In this document: one piece after another, positions 11,897 through 24,219 of the stretch | How positions within the stretch are numbered: position 1 is the stretch's first letter | Layout: each line of letters opens with the position of its first letter | DNA from: Montifringilla adamsi | Lineage: Eukaryota; Chordata; Aves; Passeriformes; Passeridae | Direction of reading: 5' to 3' | Length of the DNA stretch: 64,000 nucleotides | Assembly: GCA_017590115.1 (NCBI GenBank) | Contig: JAGGNK010006559.1 | Location: 8,483,784-8,547,783 of the forward strand | Position numbers and translations under genes: made by a program | Notes under the pieces: model-generated | Told to the model about the DNA's origin: nothing | Databases searched by the model: none | What the model saw: only the letters and a program-made list of their open reading frames with translations

Positions 11897-14800
11897 AATT
11901 TAAATCTTATTCAAACTCTGGCCCATCTGTTGAAATACCATCAATACCATCAACATCCTGATTCTGCTGAAAAACTTTCAGGGTACTGATTTGGTACTTT
12001 GGGATAAATTAGATTAAAAAATGTCTTTAACTACCACGTGCTCTAACATAATCTAAATATTAAATCCTCTGCCCCTGCTGACTTCCCAGATGAAGCAAAG
12101 GAGGAGAAAGGCAAATCTTCAAGAAATACCAAAATCTACTTTACTGAGTCAGACTCCATGTGAAATCTCAATAAATTTTCTTAAGTGTTTGTCTGTTAAA
12201 AAGGGACATTTTCAAAGGCAGAGATAGCTAATGTGGTAGAAGATTGGTGAAGAGTAAATCTTTATAAGTTTACTCAGATCTTCTCCTAGGGAAATTGCCA
12301 AAAAAGGTTATGGAATAGGTATGCTAGAATTTTAAGCAAAATCCAGTTTAATATGCTCACAGTAATTCTGCTACTGTTCCTGACTTGGGAAAGGTTAATG
12401 AAATATTTCGCCTCTAGCTCTCAGTGTGGGATATAAATTTTCAGTTTCATTCAGCTCTACTTCTAACTTTGGACCATCAGCCTTGCAATTGGTCTAGTTA
12501 TGTGAGACATCTGTTGAAAATATGACTGGTTTCTACGGTAATGGTCCAAAGCAGTAAACAGCACCTAAAGGAAAATAAAAGGCAAAACAGCCAAAGGCAA
12601 GAAGCAACTCTATTTTGAATCAACCCTGTAAAAGCCTGTCTGTAAAAGGTTCCTTGAAATGGTGGAGAACTGAGAATGCAGTGACCCTAGTGAGAAACTG
12701 GATTTTGCTGAACCAACCATGAAAGATTTTGTTAGATTAACTTACTCTGAAGGCAGTTGTGTGTGGAGTACAGGCAATTCTTTACTCCTGTTCCAGACTG
12801 AAGTAAAAAATTATCTTCAGACAGCTTCATATTAAGAAAATTAGCATGGGAAACTATTATTTTTTAGTTTTGCATGACTGAGTAGATTGTTTTTGATTGC
12901 TGTTAGCCTGAGATATGTGTGCTCTTTGTAAAATAATTTTGTTAATATTTGGCTTGAAAAACATTGCAATGATTGCTTTTCTTATAAGGACAAGAGTTGT
13001 TTTCCTTCTTTTCACTCTTAAAATTTCTGCCTATTTTTGCCAGAACTGTTTCTTTGTACCTTCCCCATGCAAATATTTAGTCAACAATAGATGTGCCAGC
13101 CCACCTTTAAATATATGCTTATAAAGGTATACCTCTATTTGCAGTAAACAAGAATTTGTGATTGTGTGCGGAAATAATCAGAATCAATTTTTTAGCCACC
13201 TGTATAACATAACCACATGACACAGACCAATCCACAACTGTCCCCAGCCAGTGAGCTCCTTATGAGTCTTAATGCATGTTAATTCAGTTGAGCATTTTCC
13301 TTTTCATGCTGTTGCCAAAAAGCAAGAGAAGGCTTGATTTACATGAAATGCTTGGCAAATAGAGAAAGAGAGCAGTACTAAGGAAAATAATATTTGATTT
13401 TTGTAATATATTTATAAATTAATCGAATCAAACAACACAATTCATTAAGTTTTAGAGCTATGAGCAGAAATCACTTGATAAAATAGATGACATAGGGCAG
13501 AAATAAACATAATACTATTTTAATAGAATATTTAACATTAGAATAATAAAGTCTAAACCAAATGTTTGGATAAGTAATAAAATTGAAAAATTTTGAGAAA
13601 TAATCAGCAACTACTGATGAAAAGTGTTTTAACCCCTCTGTCACTTAATTATTGAATCATGTGTATCAAACTACATGGTTCATACAAATAGACTAATCTG
13701 GCAGAAAAAAGATGCAAAACACTAGCAGTAAGTGATTGCTCTGATTTTACAAAATGAAACCTCAGGGCTTCATCTGGATTCCCATTGTGTTTTACCAGCC
13801 AAGGTGATTGTATGTGTAATTTACTGGTTTTTTCCATGTTAACAAAATTTAATAATGGAAACGTTTTTTTGTTTTACTGAATAAACGTAGCAATTCATAA
13901 ATCTTAAGTGTTTTAGTTTGTCAACACTTCTGTCATCTTTATCTCCTCATATTCAATAATAGGATGTTGTAAACTTCCAGGGAAAAGCAAGTTTTCCTGA
14001 TCTCATTTGCCAAATAACTGAAATCCGTGTTAACTGAAATATAAAGAAATTGACTATTAGAAGTTTTTAGTTCCATTACTTGCATATTACCCTGGTGTGA
14101 ATACCTAGATTGCCACTGAGCTATGGTTGTCCATATATTCACACACACTGCTGTTCTTTTATCAAGGGCAAACTTTTGGTCATTTTTGAAGAATAATACC
14201 CTACAACAGTTCTACTTGCCTTGAGAGAAAATAGTGTTTTACCCTAGTTATATAATTTATGTGCATGTGCCATGGTTTCACATTTAGTCATTCTTAAAAG
14301 AACTATAAAATGCAGAATAATGCAGAAGAGAATTATTATACTTTTCTAATTCCATTTCACAGCCTGCAGCTCACAATTTTTAAGTCCACGTTCAGCTCAG
14401 TTTTGGGTTTCAGCCCACACTAATTTTACATCACTTCTGTTTTCCCATTCATAATGGCAGGCATCTTAAATCTAGCTTTGGAATTTTGGTACTGTTCTTG
14501 AACTGCATTTTGAAGGGACCTTAGTTCACTTCTCTGTGGCTTCCTCACTGTTGTCTGTATGGTCATGTAACAAAAGAGTGGGAAATATATTTTTGAAGAT
14601 GAATTAGACCGAAAGATAAAAAACTCCATATCAGGTTAGCTTTCCTCTTGAAAGGCTGAACAGAAGTTGAAGTGCCACACCTCAGCTTTAATTCATGCTA
14701 CAAATAAAGGGAGGTTTATATAAGCGACAGTTCTTCGTGCCTAAAAGAAATTCACTCCAAAGGAAATTCTCCAAAGGAAAGATGATGTTTTTACTGCACT

Positions 14801-15371
14801 GCTGATATCCACTGACTAGCCTTGTGTTCAGACTCTACTAAATCCTGAAAACACATATGACATTTGAGATGTACTACTGCTCCCACTTGCATGAGTGGCG
14901 ATGTAAATGGAATTGAATGGTGCACTCCTGGGTTATATTGTTATCAAACTACTCTGTGATCTGATCAGGATGGGACTGTGCAAACGTGTCTCTGTCTAAT
15001 CTTGGGCTATCTCTCTCATTTCCACTAATATAAATTTCAGTCTATGATCCTCACTGCCTTAATATCTGCCTTTTTATTTTTCCTTTGAGTTTATATATAT
15101 TTCAGGAAACAATTCTTATGTACATTAAATAAAGGCTTTGCCTGCACAAGTGTGCACAACTGCTTAGTACCACCATCACTGCTCCACAATGAGTAGGATC
15201 TCCCTGCAAAGGAAAAAGTAGGTCCATTTGTAGCACAAGCAACTCCTTAGCTTAAGTAAAGGTTTGCCAAATCCAAAAGTGTGTACAGATTTAGCATGCT
15301 CCCTGGAGATTAGAGTTCAGTGATTTCCAGTGACTGAGCAGGGTAGGTAAGAGTTTACTAGAGCATGTATT
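11896..15371. other. AT-rich non-coding stretch
   Basis: No gene or repeat recognised. Confidence 0.55.
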
Positions 15372-15643
15372 GATAAAACAAGGGGGGAATTACTTCAAAT
15401 TGAGAAAGAGTAGGTTTCCATTATATATTAGGAAGAAATTCTTTACTGTGAGGGAGGGGAGACACTGGAATAGGCTGCACAGGGATGTTGTGAATATCTC
15501 TTTCCTGGAAGTGTTTAAGACGAGGTTGGATATGGATCTGAGAAACCTGATGTAGTGAAAGGTGTCCCTGTCCATGGCAGGGGGATTGGAACCAGATAGT
15601 CTTTAAGGTCCCTTCCAACCCGGGCCATTCTATGATTCTATGG
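15372..15643 (+). mobile_element. CR1 LINE, 3' end fragment, plus strand
   Basis: CR1 is the main non-LTR retrotransposon of birds. This copy starts in the 3' part with the block around 'TTAGGAAGAAATTCTTTACT' and runs through the conserved 'GGTCCCTTCCAACCC' block to the terminal octamers ATTCTATGATTCTATGG at 15627-15643. It has no poly-A tail, as expected for CR1. It is a strongly 5'-truncated, dead copy of about 270 bp. Short open frames on both strands here are passengers. Confidence 0.95.
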
Positions 15644-16639
15644 TTCACTATGAAAGTCTGAACTCTATATTCACTCTTGGTATCAAATTTTTCTATGATA
15701 TTGATATGTCCTTTCAACTAGATTTTTGTCTTAGTTTTCTTGTTTCAGATAGTAGAGGAAGAGGCATGAAATACTACCCTCCTGTGTCATTGGCCTTGAA
15801 TTGAATATAATATGACTGAGCAGGACATTAGCCTTTAAGCTGAGAAAATCATAATCTCCCTCTATTTATGATTTGAGAAATATGGTACTCTCCCTTCTTT
15901 GCCTTTCTCTTGGTTACACCCTCTGGTGATAAGATGATGAATTCCTAAAAGTGTTAGGATACCCCACCAGGTAAGGAAGATTTTGAAATGATATCTCTCT
16001 TGTCTCCAGATAACGGATCTAACCTGTGCTGGTGTAAATTATGGCACAACTCTCTCGTACAAACTCTCCAAATATCTTCTTTAGTCTTGCATTTTGGAAA
16101 AATTAAGTAAATATATTAATAGGTTATCAATAATAAAAATAGTAATAACAGTATTACACATCAGAAGAATATTGGACAGAATTAAGTATTTATATAATCC
16201 TTGGAAGATGAAGCAAACTAAATAGGTGCTAAGGCTTCTAATTCTAGAAGTTTTGGGAATGATTTTCCCTCTCTCTTGGAATAGTTTGTAAAGCTAAAAA
16301 AAACCCTCAACCAACTACTGAATATATTTACCCAAACTCTTAAGCAGTTTTATCAATGCTTTATACATTGGTTTTAAAACCTTGTTTTGGTTTTATGAGG
16401 TACAACACCTGTGGCTGTATCACTTTTTTGCTCCCACAAACACCAGGAAGGATAGTGGGACCAAAAGATGCACAATGACCGTGGGCTCTTTTATTAAACC
16501 ACCTCACACAGGAAAGCCTGCTTAAAAAGTGACATACTGATATGGACTGTTGTATTCTTCTTTCTCATTACTAAAGCAATTACTCCCCAAATACATACAA
16601 ATTCATTATGGTCACTCCATGGAGCTAAACACTAACTGT

Positions 16640-16830
16640 AATACTCAGATACAGAATCAGAGAGTGAAGTCAGGCTAATTAAATTGGCCCAGCCACTTCA
16701 GCAAGCAAATTGGGCCAAGTTAATTGGCACAGAGTGAGATAAGGAAATTCAGGCACCATTCTGTGAAATACCGTTTTAATTATATCTAAAAAAGAACATT
16801 GCCCTTAATTTCAAATTTCTTAATTAGGAG
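16640..16830. other. Candidate conserved non-coding element (by eye)
   Basis: The segment is not a known repeat and contains several homeobox-type cores (TAATTAA, TTAATTGG, TTAATTAGG) and paired GGCCCA/GGGCCA motifs. Motif content alone cannot show conservation, so this is a suggestion only. Confidence 0.2.
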
Positions 16831-18389
16831 CATGAATAAGTAGCAATAATAATCTTTGCGGTCTACAAATATAAAAATGTAAGATGAAGTTTGTTTTGGC
16901 CAAGTCTGTTAACCAGTGAGCAAAGACTAATACAATTATTAATAGTTACATTTGTCCTACATGGAGACCTATAGCCCCAGAGAAAAGGTTAATAGAGGGG
17001 TTATGAATCAAAAGGAAGATAAATCTGACATAAACAGTATAAGAAACTCTGTATTGGAAAGATTCACTTGCAATAAGATATTTAACGCCCAAAGAATATA
17101 ACATCTATGCCACAAGCAATGCTTTTTCAATACAATTCTGGTTTCAGTTTAATTTCAAGTGAAAACTTTTGGATTCAAATTGAAAAAATTCAAAACACTG
17201 TTTCAAGTTTAGCGTTGGTGTAAGAAGAAGAGCAGAACAGTTTCAGCTGTCTTTGATTATAAGAAAGTTTGGAGCAGCTGGTGTAACTGCACAAAGTCAC
17301 TAGTTCTGTCACATTTTTTTTGGCTGAGTTTTCCTCCACTAGTGCTTGGTTTTGAAGGAACAAACTACATTACAGGTGTTCACGATAGTCACTGTACAAA
17401 TGCAATAAAATAAATTGCATCTCCCGCTTTGGGAAAAATAGGGAGATTATATTCCACTCTGTGGTACAATATTAATAGGTGTTAAGGCCTTTCCTGTGGA
17501 GGATTTTTGGTTTCCTGAATTTGAACTCTTACTGGCAAAACAACCAATTACTGTTGTGTGGGCCAGGAACAGGTGAATGAAACCAGAGATGACTTTAGCT
17601 GAAAATGTAAGCAAGACCAAAATGTTCTGTACAATTCAAAAGCAGTGCACTTTTAAACTACTTGGATAATTATTCTCCATCTCTTAAAGAGAATGCTGCA
17701 AAGCTCGGCTTTGAAAGGGTGTCAAGGATATGGAAGTGAACAAGATAAAAGAATGTTACAACTAATGTAAGTGTGAAAATTGTCCATATGGTCTCCCTGT
17801 TCTAGAAGCTTTAAAAAATAAGACCATATTCTTCAACAGCTCCAATTAAAGGACACCCTTTGGGGTAAAAGTCTGAAGGATGATACATATTCTAATTTTT
17901 GATAAGTAAAACCATATTCAGTTTTTAATGAAGATAACTTGGACTAAATAGGTCCAAGTATGGACTACTGTGGTAAATTCATAATCAGAAAAAATTGCTT
18001 AACCGGTCTCATAAGCCAGACTATATATAACACACAAAAAACCACCAATAAATAATTTTGTTGAAAAACATGAAAGAAATGCTGGTTAATTAAAAAAAAA
18101 TCATGTGTGATTCTGTAAACTCTAAACAAATTAGCTATTTGTTTTTGCATCCTGTTAAGGAAGGCAGAGGAACGAATACAGCACTTTACAAGCTGCATCT
18201 TCAGAGAACTGAATTGTGTCAGGCAAACACATTTCCACGTCTTGTTCACTGGAAAAAAATAATAAATAAGAGATTGAGGAAAAATGGCTCACCTTCTAGG
18301 AGCACTAATTCTAAAGCTGCTCTCAGCATTTTTTTAGAGGACATCTGAATGCAGCTGAAAACTTACGGGCATAGTGGTGGTTTACTCAT

Positions 18390-18620
18390 CTTCTTCACGT
18401 CTGTATGCTGCGAAATGGGGGCAGTGACAGCAGCCAGGCTCGTCTCTCTGAATCTTTAGCACAATGTAAGTTTTTCTGGGGGCAATTTCGAGGAGACAAT
18501 TTCCATTAATAGCTTTATCACACTCTGCCTCTTCTCCCTGTTTGGCTCCTCTCCCTGCTCTGTCATAAAAGCAGAGCAGACAAAAATCTCAGAGCTGACT
18601 GTGGCTAGAGATTACTCCGC
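18390..18620. other. Candidate conserved non-coding element (by eye)
   Basis: The segment is less AT-rich than its neighbours, has a few CpG and no repeat signature. It includes a TAATAGCTTTAT core and C/T-rich blocks. No open frame or splice pattern supports an exon. Confidence 0.2.
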
Positions 18621-21600
18621 TGCTAAGAATACTCCTTTGGCATTATTGAGAGTACAAAATAATGCAAGCAAAAAGAAATCGAATAAAATATTTTGGAATT
18701 TTTTTAATTACATCTATATATACATATATGCATATGTGTATTCATACATGGGCAGGCTGTGTTTCTCTGTGCATAAAAATGGTGTTTAAACTTTAGTATA
18801 TTTTGCAAGTATTATGTATTTACATCCATTATATACACACACAAACTTGTGTCTAAACAGACTTCATTTTTTGCTTCCAGAATAGAAGTAATAAGTACTA
18901 TGGATATTGTCAGACTTTTGTGAACAGTATAACTTTGACTTTTAGTAGCAAATTTTAGTTTGGACCACAAATCATGGTTATAAAATCCAGAGAAATTGGA
19001 GTTTATGGTGTAAGACTAATACAACCTTCACTATAACAGGAAAACACTACTATAATACTAGTACTACATAGAGGTTGATAAAAGTGGAATTATTTTTATG
19101 CTGTCTCTGAAGTAATTTTCAGAACAATACAATGTCTGTAAATGCCTACTATTAGAAAATAAACCAAGTTTATTTTAGACAAGCAATATTTTGGTGAAGT
19201 CATGAAATCTGATAACACCATAACATAGGCCTTTGTAAATATGTGTCTTCAATGTACTCTGGAAAGTTGTTTTTTTTTTTAATGCTACAGACACAGGCAG
19301 TATGACATTGAGGAGGGGGAAGCTGTAATCATTTTAAATGCTAATATAATATACTAGTATACTTAGTTATATGTTTAATTTCTTAACAAATTTAATATGT
19401 ATTTGTTTTTAACTGATACAGCATTCAGATTCAAAATTACCCTTCAAGGTACAATGAATGGGATTTGATTTTATATTTTTTGCTATAGAGATTATTATTT
19501 TTTTAATTACATGTTAGCAAAAAGCCTTGCAATTTAACCTCTCACAAGGAAAAGGTGACTGAGTGAGTCAGTGCCAGGGATAATCTTTACTGTGAGTACG
19601 CCCTGCCTCAGTAGAGGAGAATGGGTAAGTGCCATTTCAATTTGCTGCCAGATTCCTCTTAACTGTTTCTCTGGCGTGGAGGAACTGTAGCTTAGAAACC
19701 TATACAAAAAATATGGACAGATATTAACATTTTTAAAAGTAATTTTGCAAGATTATATAGAATTAGAGAAAGCATTTCTATGCTCTGCCCTCCTCTAATT
19801 ATGTTCCTCAGAAAGGGCTCTTTTTAAAAAAGAGGTACTTCTCAGGTATACAGAAAACACTCAGATTTTATTGTGAATGGTTTGTTTCACACATAGTAAG
19901 TAACTCTTAGAAAAGATGCTTTTTAAGACCCGTAGCAATGTAGCACTGTTTTACAAGTACATAAACATAATTTAGCACATAGTAATCTAAACTCCAGGTG
20001 TTTTGTGGCTGATGACTATTCTTCTGAATTCAGGAAATAAGAGGCAATACACTTTTGTCACAGTGGTTAAAATCTGTACTGTTAATTTTGTGAGGGGTTT
20101 GTCCCAGTCTCGTGCTTTTCCTCAGTAATGTGTGTAATTTCCTTGCATAATGTCCTAATGGCACTAGCATCCACAGTAGATTTACTTTATTTCTCTACTT
20201 TTTTTTCTGAGGTTTCTATGGTGTAATGAAAGCATTTATTTCAGTGTCCCCTGAGACCTGCTTTAAATGGACCTGCTAGCCAGAGCTTTATTATGGACAA
20301 AGGCTAAAGAGTATAATCTAGAAATCTTTATTCATTATTATTGCTTTAGCTTCATGTTCAGCTAGAGAGCCACATAATTATAATAATTTATATCTATCTG
20401 GAATAAGGCACAGAACACAATTTGAAGAATATTCTCTTTCTGCTCACTTAAATCTAGAGAGCATCCTGGCTCTGGGAAACTGATTACAGGACTTATGAGA
20501 GCAAGAGTCTTTGGGACCCCCTCACATCACACACAGGGCTTGCTTTTCCAGGCAGAAGGCCATAGCAGGCTCTGAACAGTCCCACATAGTGTGGGGTCTC
20601 TGGGGCAGCTGGGAGCCAGAACAGCACTAGATTTACCCTATGCTGCAGTGTCTATAAGAGTAGGGAAGAAACTTCCTTCTGATGAGCCATAGAAACACAT
20701 TAGAGTTCTCTGAAGCATAATATTTTCCTCTCTGAGCATTTCCTGGTATAATGTACCTGGAAACCAAAAGTACCCAGAGCCGTGTCCCCAGACTTAAGTA
20801 TTCACACAAAGAGCCCTGGTTGCTGTGGATGAGGGTGCATGGACAGAATTACTTTAAAATAAGATTCTAACCCTCCTCTGCCTGCACAGTGCAACTCCTG
20901 ATATGCCACCTGCCAACACTAAAACTGTGAATTTCTGTTCTATTTCTCCTCCCCAAACTGTGGAATAACTTGCGTTCCCTTTGAAGTTTCAAAACTTTTG
21001 TTGGAAAGAACAGTGAAAGGATCAGAATATTTCACAAAATGCTAAGAACATTTGCTCAAGATAGTCATCAAACCTGCAATTTTTTCACTAAAAGTGTAAT
21101 CAGCATAGACTGATAAAATACTGATCTCAGTATTTCCAGTTACTTTTCTGTCATCTCCAATAGCCAGACCAAGACCTGTCTTATCTGTCCTGTTAATTTT
21201 ATTCCCTAGTCACTGCCCAGTTATAGTTTGCCCTCTGCTGTGTCTCTTAGGCTATGACTGAAGAAAATATTTCTAAACTGAGGTTTCTAAACTAAGATTT
21301 CTAAACTTTCCCACCTGCTCTGCCCAGCACTGCCTAGCCCAGGGCATGTGTTTCAAGACATGGAGGAGAAAGCTTTGCTCCCCACTGAACAGACTTGTTC
21401 AAAAGTGACATTTTATCTGGCAGAAACACAGACAGCAGGGCACAATGCCTGGCTGTCACTCCAGATGAACAACACTTGGTTGGTATGTGAGTGAGAAGAG
21501 CCTCTCATGCCTCGACTATTGCAACACCCACACACAGTCCAACTGTGCTAGCAGCTCTGAAGCTCTCCAGGCTAGTCCTCTGGTGTCCAAACACAGACAG

Positions 21601-22684
21601 CAGGATGTCATCAGCAAGATGAAGACCTGCTGCTCAAACACAGAGCCATTAGCCTTTTCCAGTTTAGTTGGTTTTATATGAAACATCCAGGACCTGTCAT
21701 CATTTGAGAAACTAGTATTGTTGAGAACCAAGGTTTGAGATCTGTTTCCTAAAAGAGAAGTTGTGGACTGTGAAAAGTGCTCCAGATATAAACATTTCTT
21801 AAATATGAGAGTATCCAAAGATGGCTCAGGTTGTTCCTGGTAATATCACTAAGACAGAAATGAGAACAAGAATTCTGGATGGAGCTTTGCCCTGCATCAT
21901 ATTTTTGAGCCACATAGCAGAGCTTTTAGTGGTGCTTGGATGAACCAAACACTAAACACTATACACCTCCTCTATTTCCAGGAATGCATCCTGAAGAAAG
22001 CCTTACACTGAGTTTGAAGAGATAGTTCCTAGTTTAGGAAAACATTGCCACTTAGGAGATCTTTCAGAAAAATGAAGCAAATTTAGACCAAATGACTTGG
22101 AAGAGAAAAAAAGAGTGCCCGAAAATAAGGCATCATAACATGAGAATGAAGCGAATATGACTTTGACAATCTCTGGGAAAACACATTTGGACATTGTACT
22201 TTCTATTTCTACAATCATTCTTAATTTAGCGTTGTTCTTGTAAAGCAGATCACAGATGCAGACTTCTATTTTAACTAGAATGAGTTTATGTTGAAACACT
22301 TGAAAAAGAGGTAGGAAGGGGCAATGTATGCCATTGCCCCATTTACTTCCTGTTAGTACTTGCCCACAGCATCTATTAGCTGCCTTAAGTGATTTGCAAA
22401 GTGCGTTTTTTTAAAAATAAAAAATACCTTATCTCTTTCAGCTATATTGTAATTCATGTAATGTCTTGTTTTATATTTTACTGATATACTGTATTCTCTG
22501 CAACACTTTTAATTTCTGCTTTATCCCAATATTCATGAAAATAAACAGTATTTAATAGTAACCACATTTCTCAGCTACATTAATTTTTATCTTTTGTTGT
22601 CATGAACTGGGAAAATATCCAAGGATATATAGGAAAATATTTCAGTGCAGTACTGTTTTTATGGTTTTAACTTTTCTTCTTAAC

Positions 22685-22795
22685 TCATAGAATCATAGAA
22701 TCATTTAGCTCAGAAAGGACCCTTAAGATCATCAAATCCAACCATTAACCAAACACTACCAAGTCCACCACTCAGCCAGTCCCTAGGCACCACAT
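22685..22795 (-). mobile_element. CR1 LINE, short 3' end fragment, minus strand
   Basis: Read on the plus strand it opens with the reverse-complemented terminal octamers (TCATAGAATCATAGAATCAT) and continues through 'AAGATCATCAAATCCAACCA', 'CCACCACT' and a 'CACCACAT' block, all typical of a CR1 3' end. It is about 110 bp and then fades into unrelated sequence. Confidence 0.93.
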
Positions 22796-24146
22796 AATTT
22801 GAAACACTTTTCTCTTCAAATGGGTATATAAATAGAAACTCTGAGACTACCCTATTTCTAGGGCATCATTACAAAATTTACCGCCATTGGAAAACTGAAG
22901 TGCAGTGTTATTATTTGCTCCCAAATGGTCTTTTGTCGCAGCAAGGCATCCAATTAGGAATTCTGTGTTGGCAGGTGAGAAGCAAACAGTCCTCTTCAGA
23001 TCCACCTGTGCTTATTTTCAGAGCAACAGCATATTTTGTTGTTTTTCTCCTTTTATAGAACAAGATGAAAGAAAATATTAAAAAAAAAAAAAAGATACAG
23101 AGAGCTTGAACATACATAGTTCATCTAACAGAACATGATAAAAGACTGATGAATACAGGGTGATTTAGAGTAAAGGATCTGGAAAAAGTGTGATTACAGA
23201 TTACTAGAGGGAAGAAGGGTCGTGTTCCTGTGCTAGCTTTTAAATGGTGAGGATCTATCAGGTTTTGGGCATTCTTTTATACTATAGTGTCTATCACAAC
23301 AGAATATCACAGTGCTACAGGAAGGAATCATTGGTCCTGAAGGGATCAGAGACCTTGTTAATGTGAGAAAGCATCCCACTCATTCACCCTTTTGGGACTG
23401 AAGGCAGAACTGCTTAAGTACCCTTATCTAATATAATATCAGTAGGTGGTAAATGATTGCCACTGGAGGCATTAAAACAAATGGCTGGGCCTGTGCAGGC
23501 GTAATTCAGATAAAATCAAATCTTTAAAAGCATATTTTATTGGAGCATTTGAATTAGTATGGGAATGGCAGAAGACAGAGTTATGAAAGTGATTTTTAAG
23601 GCAGTGAGAAACAATTTCTCAATTATTGAATTTATTGTAGAGCTGTATTAAAAAACTGCTTGATTTCTACTGTAATCAAGAAAACCAAACTTCCTCTTCA
23701 CCTCTTGCAAATTAACATTATTATATCAGGAGCATTCCACATTTCTGTTTGGAGCTGAGTCCCATCAGTTATCACTGACTCAGCACTCAAGTGAAAAAAC
23801 TCTGTGCAACTACATTTTTCTTAGAAAACCTGAAGAGTAGAGATTGAATCCTAAGTTTACATAATATTTGGATCCAATTACATTTGAATAAATTCCTTCT
23901 GTTTACTTTACACAAGCATGGGGGAATAAGTAGGTATGTGCTCTTTTCAGACTCTCCCCTTCATATGTGGTATTTGACACTGTCTGCTTTAGAAAGAGTG
24001 GAAGTAAGACAATAAAAACCAAAGTACTTTGGCACCGTTTTACATTGCAGTATTTCACTGGAGAATATTTGCCCCCATGATAAATGCTCTTAAAATAAAA
24101 GTTGATGTACTTGGGTTTAAATTAAAAACTTCCAATAAAGTAACTG
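22796..24146. other. AT-rich non-coding stretch
   Basis: Nothing recognised apart from an A run at 23080-23093. Confidence 0.55.
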
Positions 24147-24219
24147 CTTTCCCTTTCCCTTTCCCTTTCCCTTTCCCTTTCCCTTTCCCTTTCCCTTTCC
24201 CTTTCCCTTTCCCTTTCCT
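24147..24219. repeat. (CTTTCC)n hexanucleotide satellite, G4-capable on the minus strand
   Basis: About twelve units of the hexamer, without interruption. On the minus strand it reads GGGAAA repeated, that is, twelve G-tracts of three separated by three A, which fits the standard G-quadruplex rule (G3 tracts, loops of 1-7). The Pro-Phe repeat on the plus frame and the Gly-Lys repeat on the minus frame are translations of the array. It is not a TTAGGG telomere repeat. Confidence 0.96.

Larger units (their letters stand above)
15644..22684. other. AT-rich non-coding stretch
   Basis: Seven kilobases with no gene or interspersed repeat I can identify. Two sub-segments (about 16640-16830 and 18390-18620) look less random, with TAATTA-type and other motif-dense sequence, and are listed separately as candidates. 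A three-copy imperfect repeat of about 15 bp sits at 21269-21310. Confidence 0.5.
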
